A stretch of 64,000 nucleotides of DNA from Bostrychus sinensis. Its lineage: Eukaryota > Chordata > Actinopteri > Gobiiformes > Eleotridae. Where the stretch lies: positions 34,027,659-34,091,658 of the forward strand of contig CM036252.1 in assembly GCA_020698575.1 (NCBI GenBank), written 5' to 3'. Of the stretch, positions 32,651 through 43,980 are shown piece after piece (the first letter of the stretch is position 1; every line of letters begins with the position of its first letter). Under the pieces are notes generated by a model. The model did no database searches. It was not told the origin of the DNA and saw only the letters and a program-made list of their open reading frames with translations. A program made the position numbers and the translations under genes.

Positions 32651-33724
32651 CAGGGCTTGACATTAATACTAGTCAACTGGCCAAATGTGGGTAGATTTAC
32701 ATTTTGGTTGGTATTGCATTGACTTCCATTAGCCACTCTGGCTGGTTGGATTTAATTAAATTTAGGTCTGAATTTCTGTGGTTATGCTCAAGTGTTTAAT
32801 ACTTGAATATTAGCGAGAAAGCAGCCTTGAGTGACAGAAAATAATGCATTAAAATATGTTTTACTACATGCAAAAAGATACCATTTATTTGATGTATTTA
32901 AATAGTAGTTGATGGTATGATTGTAAAACTAAACTTCACATTTCTTTAAATTACTTGTTACAGCGCTTGGCCTGGGCCTGGGCCTGCCTACCCATGCTCC
33001 CCACATGTCTCATTAATCTGTGTCTTCTTTTGTATGCAAACTATGCTGTTTGAGTTCCTGTCCCTGGTTGGTGGCCCACCTTTCTACCTGACCCTGGTTG
33101 GCTCCTGCTCGTGGCTCCACTTGGAGCTTGATTGGTCCGGCACTCTAACCCTGCACCAATCCAGAGTTTCCACCTGCCAAGGCCGATCCCAATAAAAGTG
33201 AACGCCCACCAGCCGGCCGTGCGGCTGGGACTCTGTGAACAGCTCACCTCTGAATGCTGTGTTTCTTGTTGTCACTCTAGTCTGCTTACCTGTGTTAGTG
33301 ACTTGTTAGTATTTGTTTGAGACACTAGGTGTCACTATTTGCTTATATAGTGACCATTTAAATTCGTGCGTAATTTAATTTTAGTTTAGCCTTTCAACTG
33401 AACTCTGTACAAGAGTCTCCTTTTGTTGCATTTATTGTTATTATATTTGTTAGCCAAGCTGCTTTTGAAGACACTTTTGCTACATTTTCACCTACATTTT
33501 CCTTTTAAATAAATTGTCAACTTTAGTTCACCATTTTACGTCGCGATTGTGTTACTTCCCTTTGCCCTAGCTAAGCCAGTTCTAACATTACTCATGCTAT
33601 TCAATAAATACACCAACATCTCAACAAACAGAATTGTGGCTAGTGATAACTTTAACTGGCTTGTAACTTTTGAAAAAGACTGGTCACAGTTACCAATGGG
33701 CAAAAAAGTACATTTCAAGCCCTG
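32651..33724. mobile_element. hAT-like non-autonomous element, CAGGGCTTGA ends
   Basis: The left end CAGGGCTTGACAT pairs with the reverse complement of the right end CAGGGCTTGAAAT. Flanks CACACAAC and CACACACT match at 6 of 8 positions. The middle (about 32960-33260) is GC-richer. The piece 33632-33684 is similar to 8211-8256. Confidence 0.6.
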
Positions 33725-33889
33725 CACACACTATGCACATTTTTGTAAAATTGTGCAGGCCTAATCTTGTTCCAAATAAAAACCATTATAAACTCTATTT
33801 GCCTTGTATCATGTTGACATCTCCAGTGTGCCTGTGTACATGTGTAGGTATATGTCCCATGTAACCCAGTCTGTGTGTGTGTCACTGCA

Positions 33890-34100
33890 GAGTCACCTGA
33901 TGCCCGGCGTCTCCCTCTGAAGGCCGTCTCAGGCCGCTGTTGTTGAATTGTTCTTTAAGACCGCAGTAATGTGTACTTGTCCTTAAAGCTCCTCTGCACC
34001 CCGTCCCGGTGATGGATGTGATGTGTGCGTAAGTGTCCCGACCCGACCCCCCAACCCCTCTGCCCCCCTCCCCTCGCCACAAACACTGTTCCCTCTGTCA
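33890..34100. promoter_or_regulatory. Candidate conserved non-coding element
   Basis: GC-balanced, repeat-free block with GCCGCTGTTGTTGAATTGTTC and ACCGCAGTAATGTGTAC-like phrases. Confidence 0.2.
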
Positions 34101-34293
34101 GCCCCTAACCCGCGCTAACCCATACTAATGACGTCCTGATACAGCCCAGTCAGCGCTCAGCAAGGTCAGCCTGCCCTACAATACACAATCTGGATATGAA
34201 CCAGGATCTAACCACAAAACACACAAAGGTCTTATTTAAACCGAGACTGCACTGAAATACAAAGGAAGAAACACACACACACACATATATATA

Positions 34294-34806
34294 CAATATT
34301 TTGACAAAAGTATTCACTCACCTAACCAAGTAACTGACTTCAAGTGTTCCATTTACTTCCATGACCACAGGTGTATAAAATCAAGCACCTAGGCTGCAGC
34401 TTTGTGGAAAAGTTTGGGGATGGCCACTTCCTGTTCCAACATGACTGCCCCAGTGTACAAAGCATGGTCCATAAAGACATGGATGAGTGAGTTTGGTGTG
34501 GAAGAACTTGACTGGACTGCACAGAGACCTGACCTCAACCTGATAGGACACCTTTGGGATGAATTAGAGCAAAGACTGTGAGTCAGGCCTTCTTATCCAA
34601 CATCAGTGTCTGAGCTCACAAATGTGCTTCTGGAAGAATGGTCAAATATTCCAAACACTCCTAAATCTTGGAGAAAGCCTTCCCAGAAGAGTTGAAGCTG
34701 TTATAGATGCAAAGTGTGGGCCAACATCAAATTAAACCCTATGGATTAAGAATTAAGTTCATATGTGTGTAAAGATAGGTGAGCAAATACTTTTGGCAAT
34801 ATAGTG
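34294..34806 (+). mobile_element. Internally deleted Tc1-like element, copy 2
   Basis: Begins CAATATTTTGACAAAAGTATTC and ends GCAAATACTTTTGGCAATATAGTG, TA-flanked (34292-34293, 34807-34808). Interior is collinear with 13207-13702 and shares its internal junction. It retains an AGTTGAAGCTGTTATAG block that is partly missing in copy 1. Residual transposase sense sequence includes EELDWTAQRPDLN-like residues with the Glu motif decayed. Confidence 0.9.
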
Positions 34807-34989
34807 TATAAATACTGTATGTACATTGACATTTAGCATTACTGTATTAAAATAGTGTAGTGTCAGGAAATGGTAATGGATAAACTACATGTGTTTTATG
34901 TCAGTGCTTGGGTAGAGAACATTAGCAACCGGCTCTATTTTGCTGTTTCATTAATGGGAACAATTAGAGCAACAGTGGTTCGGACTTCG

Positions 34990-35165
34990 CCTTGAAGCAC
35001 TATTGTTTTTGTGTCCCTGGGAAAGACATTTCACCTACGTTGCCTACTCCAGTCACAGTGTCTGGTTGCGACAGGAAGGGCATCTGGTGCAAAGAAAGAA
35101 AACAAAAAATCATTGTGCCACTGGTTAGCTGTGGCGACATCAAAGAAACAAAGAAAAAAACAACT
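34990..35165. repeat. Dispersed repeat (GACAGGAAGGGCATCTGG)
   Basis: Inverse-orientation member of the GGATGCCCTTCCTGACGCAACC family with the upstream ACGTTGCCTACTCCAGTCAC block. Confidence 0.5.
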
Positions 35166-35639
35166 TATGGAAACAATTATCACTTAATACGCTAGGCATA
35201 CAAAATAAAGAAAAAAAAAGCAAAGAATAAAGAAAGAATTTATGGAATTTGCAACAATTACAAACACTTAAAATTAAATAAAATAAACAATTCTCAGAAT
35301 TCCTAAATTCTGCTGGGCAAGAACCATGGCATATAGGGTGAATTGTACAGAGTTTAGTTTAACCGTCAAACACAACAAATTCTACTCTAATAGGTTAATA
35401 CTGGGTAAAGAAACTGACTACCAGATGTGTGTGCTGTTAGTAAGTGGGTAGGACATAACAGTAAGTGGCTCAATATTAGGTGAACCATTCTTGAACAATT
35501 CTTTGGTGCAGAGTGCAGTGCAGAAAGACCACTACTACTTTGTGTCACAGGCATTAATGTTAACATTTTAAGCATGTTCAGTGGCAGGACACAATATTTG
35601 TACACATTTCTATTTGTACAACCACCCATGCTGATGGTT

Positions 35640-35770
35640 CCATCCTCTGCTCCCGTTTGCTCCTCCGGGTTATTGATGAGTGCCTTGTAAATCTCCGGCT
35701 CAATCAGTCAAAGATTACGCCAGATTAGTTTCAATTAACCCCACCCCCTATTTTCAGCTGTCAATACATG
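35640..35770. promoter_or_regulatory. Candidate conserved non-coding element
   Basis: Block with GGTTATTGATGAGTGCC, AATCAGTCAAAGATTACGCC and GATTAGTTTCAATTAACC; homeodomain-type cores, no repeat. Confidence 0.3.
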
Positions 35771-36009
35771 GATTTCTGAAGTGAATTATCAGCTCTGTGT
35801 GAGAAATGTGACTGCAGCTGCGACAATCTGCATTAAAGTGTTAAAGATTGAAGCCCTTCTGCTGTTTCTGTATGGCACCAGTAGAGTACTTACTGAAAAT
35901 GTTTTCTTTTACTCACATAATATTTTTAAAGGTTGTAAGGTAGCTGCTGTTCTAGAGATTGATTTGGTTTGTGTTGGTCTCTAATGACATCAAAGTTCCT
36001 TTCTGCTGG

Positions 36010-36240
36010 TTTCATTCAGGGTTGCCACACCAAACATTTGAATAGATACAACACTTTGGCAGGATTTTTACACCAGATGCCCTTCCAGACACAACCCTCT
36101 CAATTTATCCAGTAGCTCAAAGTGTGGCTGAGGTTTATCCATATCACCCATATCTACATCTCCAGTGAGAAGTAAATGGCTTTACTCAAGCCGTGAGACT
36201 AACTGCAGACTATGGGAGCTTGAGCCCACCACGGCCTATT
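36010..36240. repeat. Dispersed repeat (CAGATGCCCTTCCAGACACAACCC)
   Basis: Best-preserved plus-orientation copy of the family, followed by a SINE-like GAGACTAACTGCAGACTATGGGAG region. Confidence 0.55.
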
Positions 36241-36374
36241 TAAAGTTTAAACTTAATAATAATTTATGAATCTATAAAATTAGATTATTGATTTCAATTT
36301 TAAACATATTTCCATATACATTACCTAATGAGTCATAACAAATACAGGACCTGTAGCTTGTTTGTTGCTTACAG

Positions 36375-36485
36375 TTTTAGTCCTAAGTCCTGGTTTAGTA
36401 ATAATTAGGCCTATATTATGGCTGTGGTCCTGGTTTTGTCCTGGTTTAGCCTCTTTGTGGTCCATGTGTTGACCTGGTTTAATCC
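36375..36485 (-). repeat. GGTTTAGTCCT minisatellite, locus 2
   Basis: A few GTCCTGGTTTAG units, same family as 57480-58345. Confidence 0.65.
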
Positions 36486-36824
36486 TGACCTTAATGTGGA
36501 GCTGAATCACACAAAAGTTGCAGACTATTGTTAAAGTAATGCATTGATGAACAGATCATTTTTACCCACCGCCAGTATAAGCATAGTCCGACTAAGCTCT
36601 ACACATAGGATATCTCAGTTTGTGTTGTCCCATGAGCAGCTGCTGTAGAAGTATCTTCAGCCTGACAGGATACGGTGACACTTTGGAGTATAGTCAGTAC
36701 AGTCACCGCAGCAGCACAGGGAGTGACAGTGAGCCCAGCTGCTGAAAACTGTTTTGGTTGTGTGTGAAAATACATGCCCCCTGTAACTGTCAGACCATAC
36801 TGTGTGTATATCCATGTATCTATG

Positions 36825-36848
36825 TTTGTGTGTGTGTGTGTGTGTGTG
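36825..36848 (+). repeat. (TG)n microsatellite
   Basis: About 12 TG units. Confidence 0.9.
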
Positions 36849-36879
36849 AGACTGAGCTGCTCTCATTAGCACATGTATC

Positions 36880-37050
36880 AATACTGCAGCAGCGTTTGCA
36901 CAGCACACATGGAGCCGTCTGATTTACTGCCTCACAGACCAGGCCGCTGTATCCTCTGCTCTCTTTATTAGCTCCGACTTCCCTTTCACGCTGTCCTCTG
37001 TCCGGGCCCGTAACGCCACCGCTCCGACCCCTCACACACCACACAGTTGT
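36880..37050. promoter_or_regulatory. Candidate conserved non-coding element
   Basis: GC-rich repeat-free stretch with GCTCTCTTTATTAGCTCCGAC. Composition-based call only. Confidence 0.2.
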
Positions 37051-37354
37051 CAGCTCAAGGACATGTCCCTCTCACTGTCCCACTGTCTGCTGTAGGCTTG
37101 CCCTATCTGTGAGTCTCTGGGTCTTTTGTCTATAGATATAGTATTCTGGCTGGCCAGACAAACTCTTTTTGTATTCTTTACAAAGAAGTTAGTCTAGTAT
37201 CCCTTTGCTTATATTTCATTACTATGGGCAGATAGCACAACATTTTATGCGGGACAGCAAAGATTGTTGAAAACGACCAAAAACACTGGCACTGGCGGGC
37301 AAATTTTTGAGAAAATGCTGGCAGGTAAAGAGTTTCTAGCATATGGTCACCTGC

Positions 37355-37398
37355 GACTCCAAACAGGGACAAGCGGAAGATGAATGAATGAAAAGATT
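37355..37398 (+). repeat. Fish SINE/LINE tail fragment
   Basis: GGGACAAGCGGAAGATGAATGAATGAA matches the common AACAGGACAAGCGGTAGAAAATGAATGAATG-type repeat tail. Confidence 0.5.
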
Positions 37399-37799
37399 GT
37401 CTATGCAGAGCTGCGAGACAGAGCATTTTCAGCTCTTGAGAAGGGAAGCACCTCGGCATACAGGATTATTCAAACATGTGTGAATAAAACAAAACACTAC
37501 TCCATGTTTTTTTAGGTGGAAACAACATTATAACATGGTTAAAACTTCAGAAAAGTCAATTTAGCAAAATAGTAGCTATTACAAATGACTACTTTCATTT
37601 GTTCTTTCCAAGATGATGCTCTTGGAAGTATTTTTGCATTAAAGTCTTTGGATATGCATCAAAACACACACAATCTTCTACTTATACTCTTATACTTATA
37701 CATTGCACTGACCCCTCTGACTTCTGTCTGGTGTCAGCTGGTCTCAAAGTCAGCAAACATGTTGAGAATTGATTCTTTAGCTACATAGAACTAACTGGT

Positions 37800-38110
37800 G
37801 GTCTCTGGGATGACCGCTGTGTGCTGTCGCTGCAGATGTTGGAGCTCAGAATAAAATGCTCTGGCTATGACGCTAAAACATTTGGCCGGCGCGATGATCA
37901 ATGCGTTGCTTTCAGCAGGGGCCCCTCCCCTCTGCTTGATTTATGGAGCTGGCCGCCATTTGTTTTTGCTGCAGAGAGTTTTTGGATGCGCATCAATCAC
38001 TATTATCAGACAAAAGGGAATGTTTCCGGTGCATGTGGCCCGCTGCGTGTGAGTGTGCGGTGGGTGTTCTGCTCCAGGGAGAGGATTTAAAGATGTGGCA
38101 CTTGTGTAGA
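37800..38110. promoter_or_regulatory. Candidate conserved non-coding element
   Basis: The most enhancer-like block in the window: repeat-free, GC-balanced, with CTTGATTTATGGAGCTGG, GGCCGCCATTTGTTTTTGC and GCATCAATCACTATTATCAG. Three frames are open across it, which low-complexity-free conserved DNA often shows, but none has a domain. Confidence 0.35.
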
Positions 38111-38559
38111 AGGAGCAGGGTTGGGGATAATGGATGCTTTGTGGACCTGTTGTAGCATTGTTGGTGAATGCGGTATTGAGAACATCAAAATGAAATTGCA
38201 GCAGAAGAAAACATTTCCAGACAGTCTCCGGAATGACAGAGCTGACCAACCAACATGAGAGTACAAGACATAATGAATGCGTTTACATACAGTTGAGTAT
38301 CCTGGTTATGAGAGTATCTAAGATGTGATGTTTACGTGCGAAAAACTAAAATTTATTAGGCAGTGTGTTAACATGCTCTTGAGTTATTATCAGATAAAGT
38401 TGCAAATAGAAATATTCAATCCAACCAACCTCAAAAGACACCACAATGATGTGCATGGATAACAACAAGAAGAAATGACAATGTCACGTCTGATTTATTT
38501 TGAAAACAGAGGTCTACTCAACCTTGAAGTTCAAATACAAATTGTGACTCCTCTAACAC

Positions 38560-38730
38560 ATGACCATGGGCAGTATTATTCACCCCTTTGCTTGAGTACT
38601 TTGTGGAGCATCCGTCCAACCTCTACAACTTCTCTAGAGCAAGTTTCACCCATCTTTCACCTAGAATCCCAGCCCACTCCTCACAAGCAAAAACATCCAG
38701 CTCAATGATGTTTGACGTCCTCTGGTTTGC
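38560..38730 (-). repeat. Possible eroded Tc1/mariner fragment
   Basis: GCTTGAGTACTTTGTGGAGC and CCCAGCCCACTCCTCACAAG resemble antisense text from Tc1-like elements (normally CTTTGTGGA.. and GCCCATTCTTCAC). Too degraded for certainty. Confidence 0.25.
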
Positions 38731-38851
38731 TATTACCCCTCCTGTTTCTGCAGGAGAGTTGCTGCTTGCTTCCATGTTTGTTTAGGAAATGAAGTTAGTC
38801 ATGAAACCCAATGTACCATGATAAGCTGTGTCCAGAGCACGTTAGGACTTA

Positions 38852-39533
38852 GGGCGCACTCACACTAGGGCCATTCGAACCGTGCTGTGCCCAGGTTCGA
38901 TTGGGGAGGGGTCTGAGTCCCCCGCCGGCCCCCACTCTCACCTGCACAAACGATCCGTGCCGTGGCCCGGTTACGTCATCAACTCTGAGGGTGACAGACT
39001 GCTACGTCATCATGGTGCGCGGTTTGTTTACAAGTCGAGCGAGCCGCTAACACTTTTAAAACCAGTGTAGTGGAAAACGTGAGACCAGCAGCATGAAGTA
39101 TCTGTCCTATTGTGATTCTGCTTTGAGTCTCGTTCGTGAGACGCGGTCTTCTGTCACATGTTTTGGAATAAACCACATACGAGGAACAGCGAAGGCATCT
39201 GCAGATAGATGAGATAGGCTTCAGAACTACTGCCGCTGTCTGTTCTCTTCTTCAGAAAGGTGAGCGCAAGTCAGTGGCATTGTTACGAGTGTTGATAATG
39301 GAGTTTATCCACTTTTAGCTGAGAAAAGAACAGTTGTACATGACAGAACTCGTAGTGCGCGTGCCCACATGCATGAGCAACCGTGCCGGGCCGTGGCCCA
39401 CCTCCTCCAACCGTGCCAAAGTCCTGAAGCGTACCGCGTAAGCGTTCGGAGCACTCACATTAGGCAACCGTGCCGTGCTTTAGGGGCGTTCCGGACTTGG
39501 GCACGGTTCGATTGGCCTGGTGTGAGGACACCC
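38852..39533. mobile_element. PIF/Harbinger-type MITE
   Basis: The left terminus GGGCGCACTCACAC and the reverse complement of the right terminus GGGTGTCCTCACAC lead into a longer shared CATTCGAACCGTGC / CAATCGAACCGTGC block. TTA flanks both ends (38849-38851, 39534-39536), matching the TWA duplications of this superfamily. GC-rich interior without transposase. Confidence 0.8.
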
Positions 39534-39894
39534 TTAGAAGAAGTATCCACGTAAAAGTTGTCATAGTCAAGCACATAAAAGTATCGGCTTTTATGTTCTT
39601 TTATGGTCCTAGGATACGGCAGGTAAAAAAACTAGATTTACGCATTGAATCAGATGGTAGAGAGTTCCTTTAACTATGAAGAAGCCAAACATGAGGGCAA
39701 CACAGCCACCACTAGGTGGAGCTATAATGACTTGGCTCAGTCTGATGTAACATACTTTAAACATTTATTTAAATTCATTCTAAAAGTGTTCTGATGGTAC
39801 TTTCTCATAAACCTATATTCACTAGCAAGAACCACACTACAACAATAGCATGGATTTGAAATAGTTATTGGAGAATGAACTGGATACAATGGAA

Positions 39895-40250
39895 GGATGT
39901 GGTATTCAGGATGTGGGATGCAGGATGAGCAATGCAGGATGAGGGCTGCAGGTTGAAAGATGCAGGATGAGGGATGTAGAATGAGAGATGCAGAATGAGA
40001 GATGCAGGATGAGGGATGCATGATGAGGGATGCAGGATGTGGGATATGGGAAGCAGGATGTGGGATATGGGATGCAGGATGTGGGATGCAGGGTGAGGGA
40101 TGCAGGATGAGGGATGTAGGATGCAGGATGAGTGCGGTGCCAGATGTGGAACACAGGATGAGGGATGCAGGATATAGAACCAGGGATGCAGGGTGTAGAA
40201 TTAGAGATGCAGGATAAGGGATGAGGGATGCAAGAGGAGTGATGCAAAGA
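39895..40250 (+). repeat. GATGCAGGATGAGG minisatellite
   Basis: About 25 imperfect 14-15-bp units alternating GGGATGCAGGATGAG and GGGATGCAGGATGTG. Open frames on both strands across it are artefacts of the periodicity. Confidence 0.9.
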
Positions 40251-40259
40251 AGATGAGTT

Positions 40260-41095
40260 GAGAGTTGAGTTGAGTGTGGGGGTTCTGCAGTTCACCCAGG
40301 ACACTAAGGACCTCCCCTCTAGTCTAGTTGTTGGAGAAAGGAGGTTGATAAGGAGAAAGTGAACGTAATGGGTGGTGGTGGAGTGGTGGAGGAGGACTGT
40401 AGTTGGGATGCAATTCAGACATCATCTTGCTCCTGAAAGTTAACACAACTTCATCACAACTTGTGTCAGCTTACTCATATATAGAGTATGTATAAAAACC
40501 ATGCCAGAAAATATTGGAATTTATAAAGCCATACGTACATACACCTGTGTGCAATTTCCCCATTATAAATCCCACCTGCAGTAGCGTATGCACATACAGT
40601 CTGCCTCCTGTCACAGCCTCTGCACATGCACTAATTACCTGCATAATAGAACTGCAGCCAATGAGCCAGGGAGACACAAGATGGTGGTGCAAAAGTTAAA
40701 ACAGAAAATGATGAGGTTTGAGTCTGGTTTTGGGTCTACTGTCGTGTCTGTAGCTGTCCTTACATCTCAGACTGGATATATTCCACTGGGATAGCCTTCT
40801 AACAAATGACCCCCCCCCCCAAACCTCGTCTTCTCAATGTCACCGAGCCCCTCAGAACCTGTAATCAATGGACTCACTTCACATCACTATATTTATATGC
40901 TGACGACAGGGAAGTGTGCATTAGCATTTTCTATACAATCAATGATGTGACAGACTGGACGTGTGACACATGGTGATGACACACCAACAAGTTTACAAGG
41001 CATGGGAATTAGAGAACCAAGGCCACACCGAATAATGGTAACAGCATAGTGTCATTTTTGAACATTTACATACAGTGAGTAGTTAATTTCACTGA
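40260..41095. other. Unassigned stretch
   Basis: Includes a short C run (about 40810-40820). No domain or element found. Confidence 0.35.
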
Positions 41096-41099
41096 ATGC

Positions 41100-41240
41100 C
41101 TAAAACAAAGATAAAGTATGGTATGGTATAGTCATTTCTGCCAAAGAGGGTCACAAGCCAGTGTACTCTTTGTGCCAGTCCAAACCCTGGATAAATGGAG
41201 AGGGTTGTGTCAGGAAGGGTATCCGAAGTAAAAAAAATTA
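41100..41240. repeat. Dispersed repeat (GAGGGTTGTGTCAGGAAGGGTATCC)
   Basis: Inverse member of the GGATGCCCTTCCTGACGCAACC family, with the CCTGGATAAATGGAGAGGG extension. Confidence 0.55.
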
Positions 41241-41499
41241 TGCCAAAGCAAAATGCGAAAAACTGCACACCTTGCTGTGGCGGCAGGAAAAGCTGAAATT
41301 TAGCCGGTATTTTACATGTGGATGCAATATGAGGAATTACTGTTATTATTAAAGAGCTTCATACATTTTCAAAATATAGAGACAAATAAAGGCAAACTAT
41401 TTTTAAAAAAATCTTAATTAAACTGTTTTAGGGTCCATGTGATCGCCTTAATAAGTTGTTTCAGTATGAGGGCTTTATTTCTAGGATTTTTGTCAGGGC

Positions 41500-41582
41500 A
41501 GAGCATAGAGGAGACCTTTGTATGGATACGAGGAGGCCAAAACAACAGTCAAGCTGAGGGAGAGGTCAACCGGAATCATGAG
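41500..41582. repeat. Dispersed repeat, shared with 11935-12015
   Basis: See the 11.9-kb site. The 86-codon frame 41439-41699 crosses it without a domain. Confidence 0.45.
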
Positions 41583-41819
41583 TTTTTACCCTTCAAGACC
41601 TTAGTGCCATGCCTTGCTATTGCCCACGAACTGAAGAAGATCAATTACCAGAACCTGATTGACGAAGCTCTTGTCCTTAGTGCGCCACCTCCTCCATAAG
41701 ATCAACCTAGAACCCAGGTAGATGAGGAGGGATATAGGAGAAATTGCCTTAGTAGCTGAAGAAAGTTCAAGATGGCTGTGGCTGACACAAGACAGCAGTT
41801 GGAACCCTTCTACAGGTGA

Positions 41820-41998
41820 AGGTTAGTCTTTGTTGCCCCACTCAGGTGAATGTGTCAGTGTGTTTGTGGTGGTCGGAGGGGCAGCCACATTTCCACCATC
41901 GAGTGTGACTGAGGAGTGAATGAATAATGTACCAAATTGTAAAGCGACTTGAAGTGTTCAGGAAAGCGCTATATAAGACTAACGTATTATTACTACAG
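41820..41998 (+). repeat. L2-type LINE 3' end or derived SINE
   Basis: GTGGTGGTCGGAGGGGCAGCC, GAGTGAATGAATAATG, TTGTAAAGCGACTTGAAGTG and AGCGCTATATAAGACTAACGTATTATTA form the typical fish L2-type tail. Confidence 0.65.
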
Positions 41999-42104
41999 TG
42001 ACCACTTTTTGATGGCAACACATTTCTGTTGGAAAATACAGCTCTGACTAAAATCTACATCAGCTACAGACCTGACGTCTAATTTGAGAGTAACATTTAA
42101 CAAT

Positions 42105-42710
42105 TAGGACTGGGACAAAATATCGGTTTAGTGATATATTGTCATATTTTGTGACACAATACTTATTATCAATACTTTGACACCAATATTGATACTTTGT
42201 GACATCATGCATAATATTGGTGCTACAGTGCTACACTGCTTTCATAGTCAAATGTGGGCCAGGACTGTAGAGGGCTGCACTGTCCTTCTAACCATGTAGT
42301 CTGACAAATACGGTCACATAAGTAAAAGTATTTAAATACTTAATAAATAAATATTAGGTATTACTTATGGTTGACTTATTACTTTTGGAAACAGGACTCA
42401 GGGTTTCTTGTTTATTTTCTAAGTCTATAAATTAGCAATACTTTTGATCCTGGTAATTCTGGTATCGGCACCAATCTGAAACTGTTCTGCTATGACATGT
42501 ATGTAGATCGCTCTTTATAATTCTTTATAAAACTCACTTATTACACAAGAAAAAAAAAAAAAGTTTCTTTTTTTTTTTCTTAGGGTCTCTTGCGTTATCT
42601 TGTGCAACATAACAATAATTGCAATATTACAAGATCATATTATCGGTATTGTGAGCCATGTATGTACATATCTTGTCATATTAGGAGGTACCCTGTGATT
42701 TCCAGCCCCA
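42105..42710. mobile_element. Possible hAT MITE (TAGGGCTGGG-type ends)
   Basis: The left end TAGGACTGGGAC and the reverse complement of the right end TGGGGCTGGAAA resemble the GGGCTGGG-ending hAT MITEs rich in ATATTG and TATCGG phrases. No convincing target duplication. Confidence 0.4.
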
Positions 42711-42759
42711 ATACAAATATCCTCATTTAAAGTTTGTCTTTATTACTGAAGCGTCACCA

Positions 42760-43000
42760 ACATTTCTACAAATCTCTGTGTGTCTCTGCTTGTCTCTCCT
42801 TGTTCACTTGCTGTGGGGTGTGCTGGATTTACTGACAGGTGCAGCCAGCTCTCCGGATAGAACAGCCTTCTTTATTGGGCTAATTTATGGTCATCTATTA
42901 ACGGTCATTAAAGTAATATTAGTCCCATTTGAAGAGCTGATAGCAATCGAGTGGAGCAGAGGCTCAGATCCTCACTACACTCATTAAAGATCGTTAGGAG
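42760..43000. promoter_or_regulatory. Candidate conserved non-coding element
   Basis: GGGCTAATTTATGGTCATCTATTAACGG and GTCATTAAAGTAATATTAG lie in a repeat-free block just left of the hAT insertion. Confidence 0.3.
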
Positions 43001-43669
43001 TGATAAAACTGGATGGATGGCTGTTTTAATGGTTGTAAACTTGATACTTCTTCAGAGACTATACATGTAACAAACTTTATATATAGTGAGAAGATTACTG
43101 AGACAATGTTGTTAAAGGATTTTGCATTATTGGATTTTTTTCTGCCATTTTGATTAAAAATATTTTAAACATAGCTAGTTATTAAGTTCTACATGTTTAA
43201 ATGGTAATTGGTTGCAGTTATTTATTTAGTATGCAGATGCTTGTAGAAGCAATGTAGCAATGTATGACTGAACCAACCACCTTACTGAGTAACCTGCTGT
43301 ATCTACTGTGCCATGATTTCTGTTGGCTGAGCTAAACATTTTATAATTCATTTTGGCAATTGATGACACCAGAAGACTTATGAGTTAGTACAGGTTACAT
43401 CTGTGGCATGCCGTGAGGGCAAGCAAGGCAAGCAATGCTTGACCAATCAAATCTAAAAAAAACCACACGGATTAAAACAATAACCAAATTAAGTCGCTAT
43501 CTCTCCAAACATTTCATTTTGCCGTTCACTTCCATAGTGAATCAGTCTGTTACCTGCTTCCAGTCACTGTGTACGTTTCTGCGCCCTGCTGGCCACTCCA
43601 GGTACTGCCTCTCTGCCATTCATTTCTGTCATTTTCTCCTTCGTGGAGGCGGAGGCCCAGCAGCTTATT

Positions 43670-43980
43670 TTGGAGGCTCGCGCATGCGTGCTGTGGTCAA
43701 TCTCAGGCTCAGTGACAGAGATCTCTGGCTGACAGCAGGGGGCGACAAGCAGCGCACTGTGCACCTTACTGCCCTGTCCATTACAGTGCGCATGCGCCGC
43801 GTCAGACAACAAAACTTTCCACAAGTATCCACTGCTACAACAGAGCACGAACGGGGACTGAGTTCAGTTGGAATATTAACTTTGCAACTATGTGGCTGTA
43901 CTTCTGGGCACATATTCTGGACAAAGCTTTACGAGGAAATACCGAACGGATTCGATTTGCAGCTCGAATTGAGAGGTGAG
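43670..43980 (+). promoter_or_regulatory. hAT promoter-like region with two NRF-1-type sites and a leader splice donor
   Basis: CTCGCGCATGCGTGC (about 43678-43692) and GTGCGCATGCGCCGC (43786-43800) fit the GCGCATGCGC consensus of NRF-1. The region is GC-rich and lies 0.7-0.85 kb before the first ORF. GAGAG|GTGAGT at 43976 is a strong splice donor, suggesting a non-coding first exon. The 203-codon frame 43435-44046 runs through all this and has no domain. Confidence 0.45.

Noticed and set aside
39895..40250. CRISPR-like array
   Set aside because: Contiguous degenerate units without unique spacers, in a vertebrate context: an ordinary minisatellite.
39906..40304. 132-codon His/Pro/Ser-rich minus-strand frame and its plus-strand counterpart
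   Set aside because: Periodic translation of the GATGCAGGATGAGG minisatellite.
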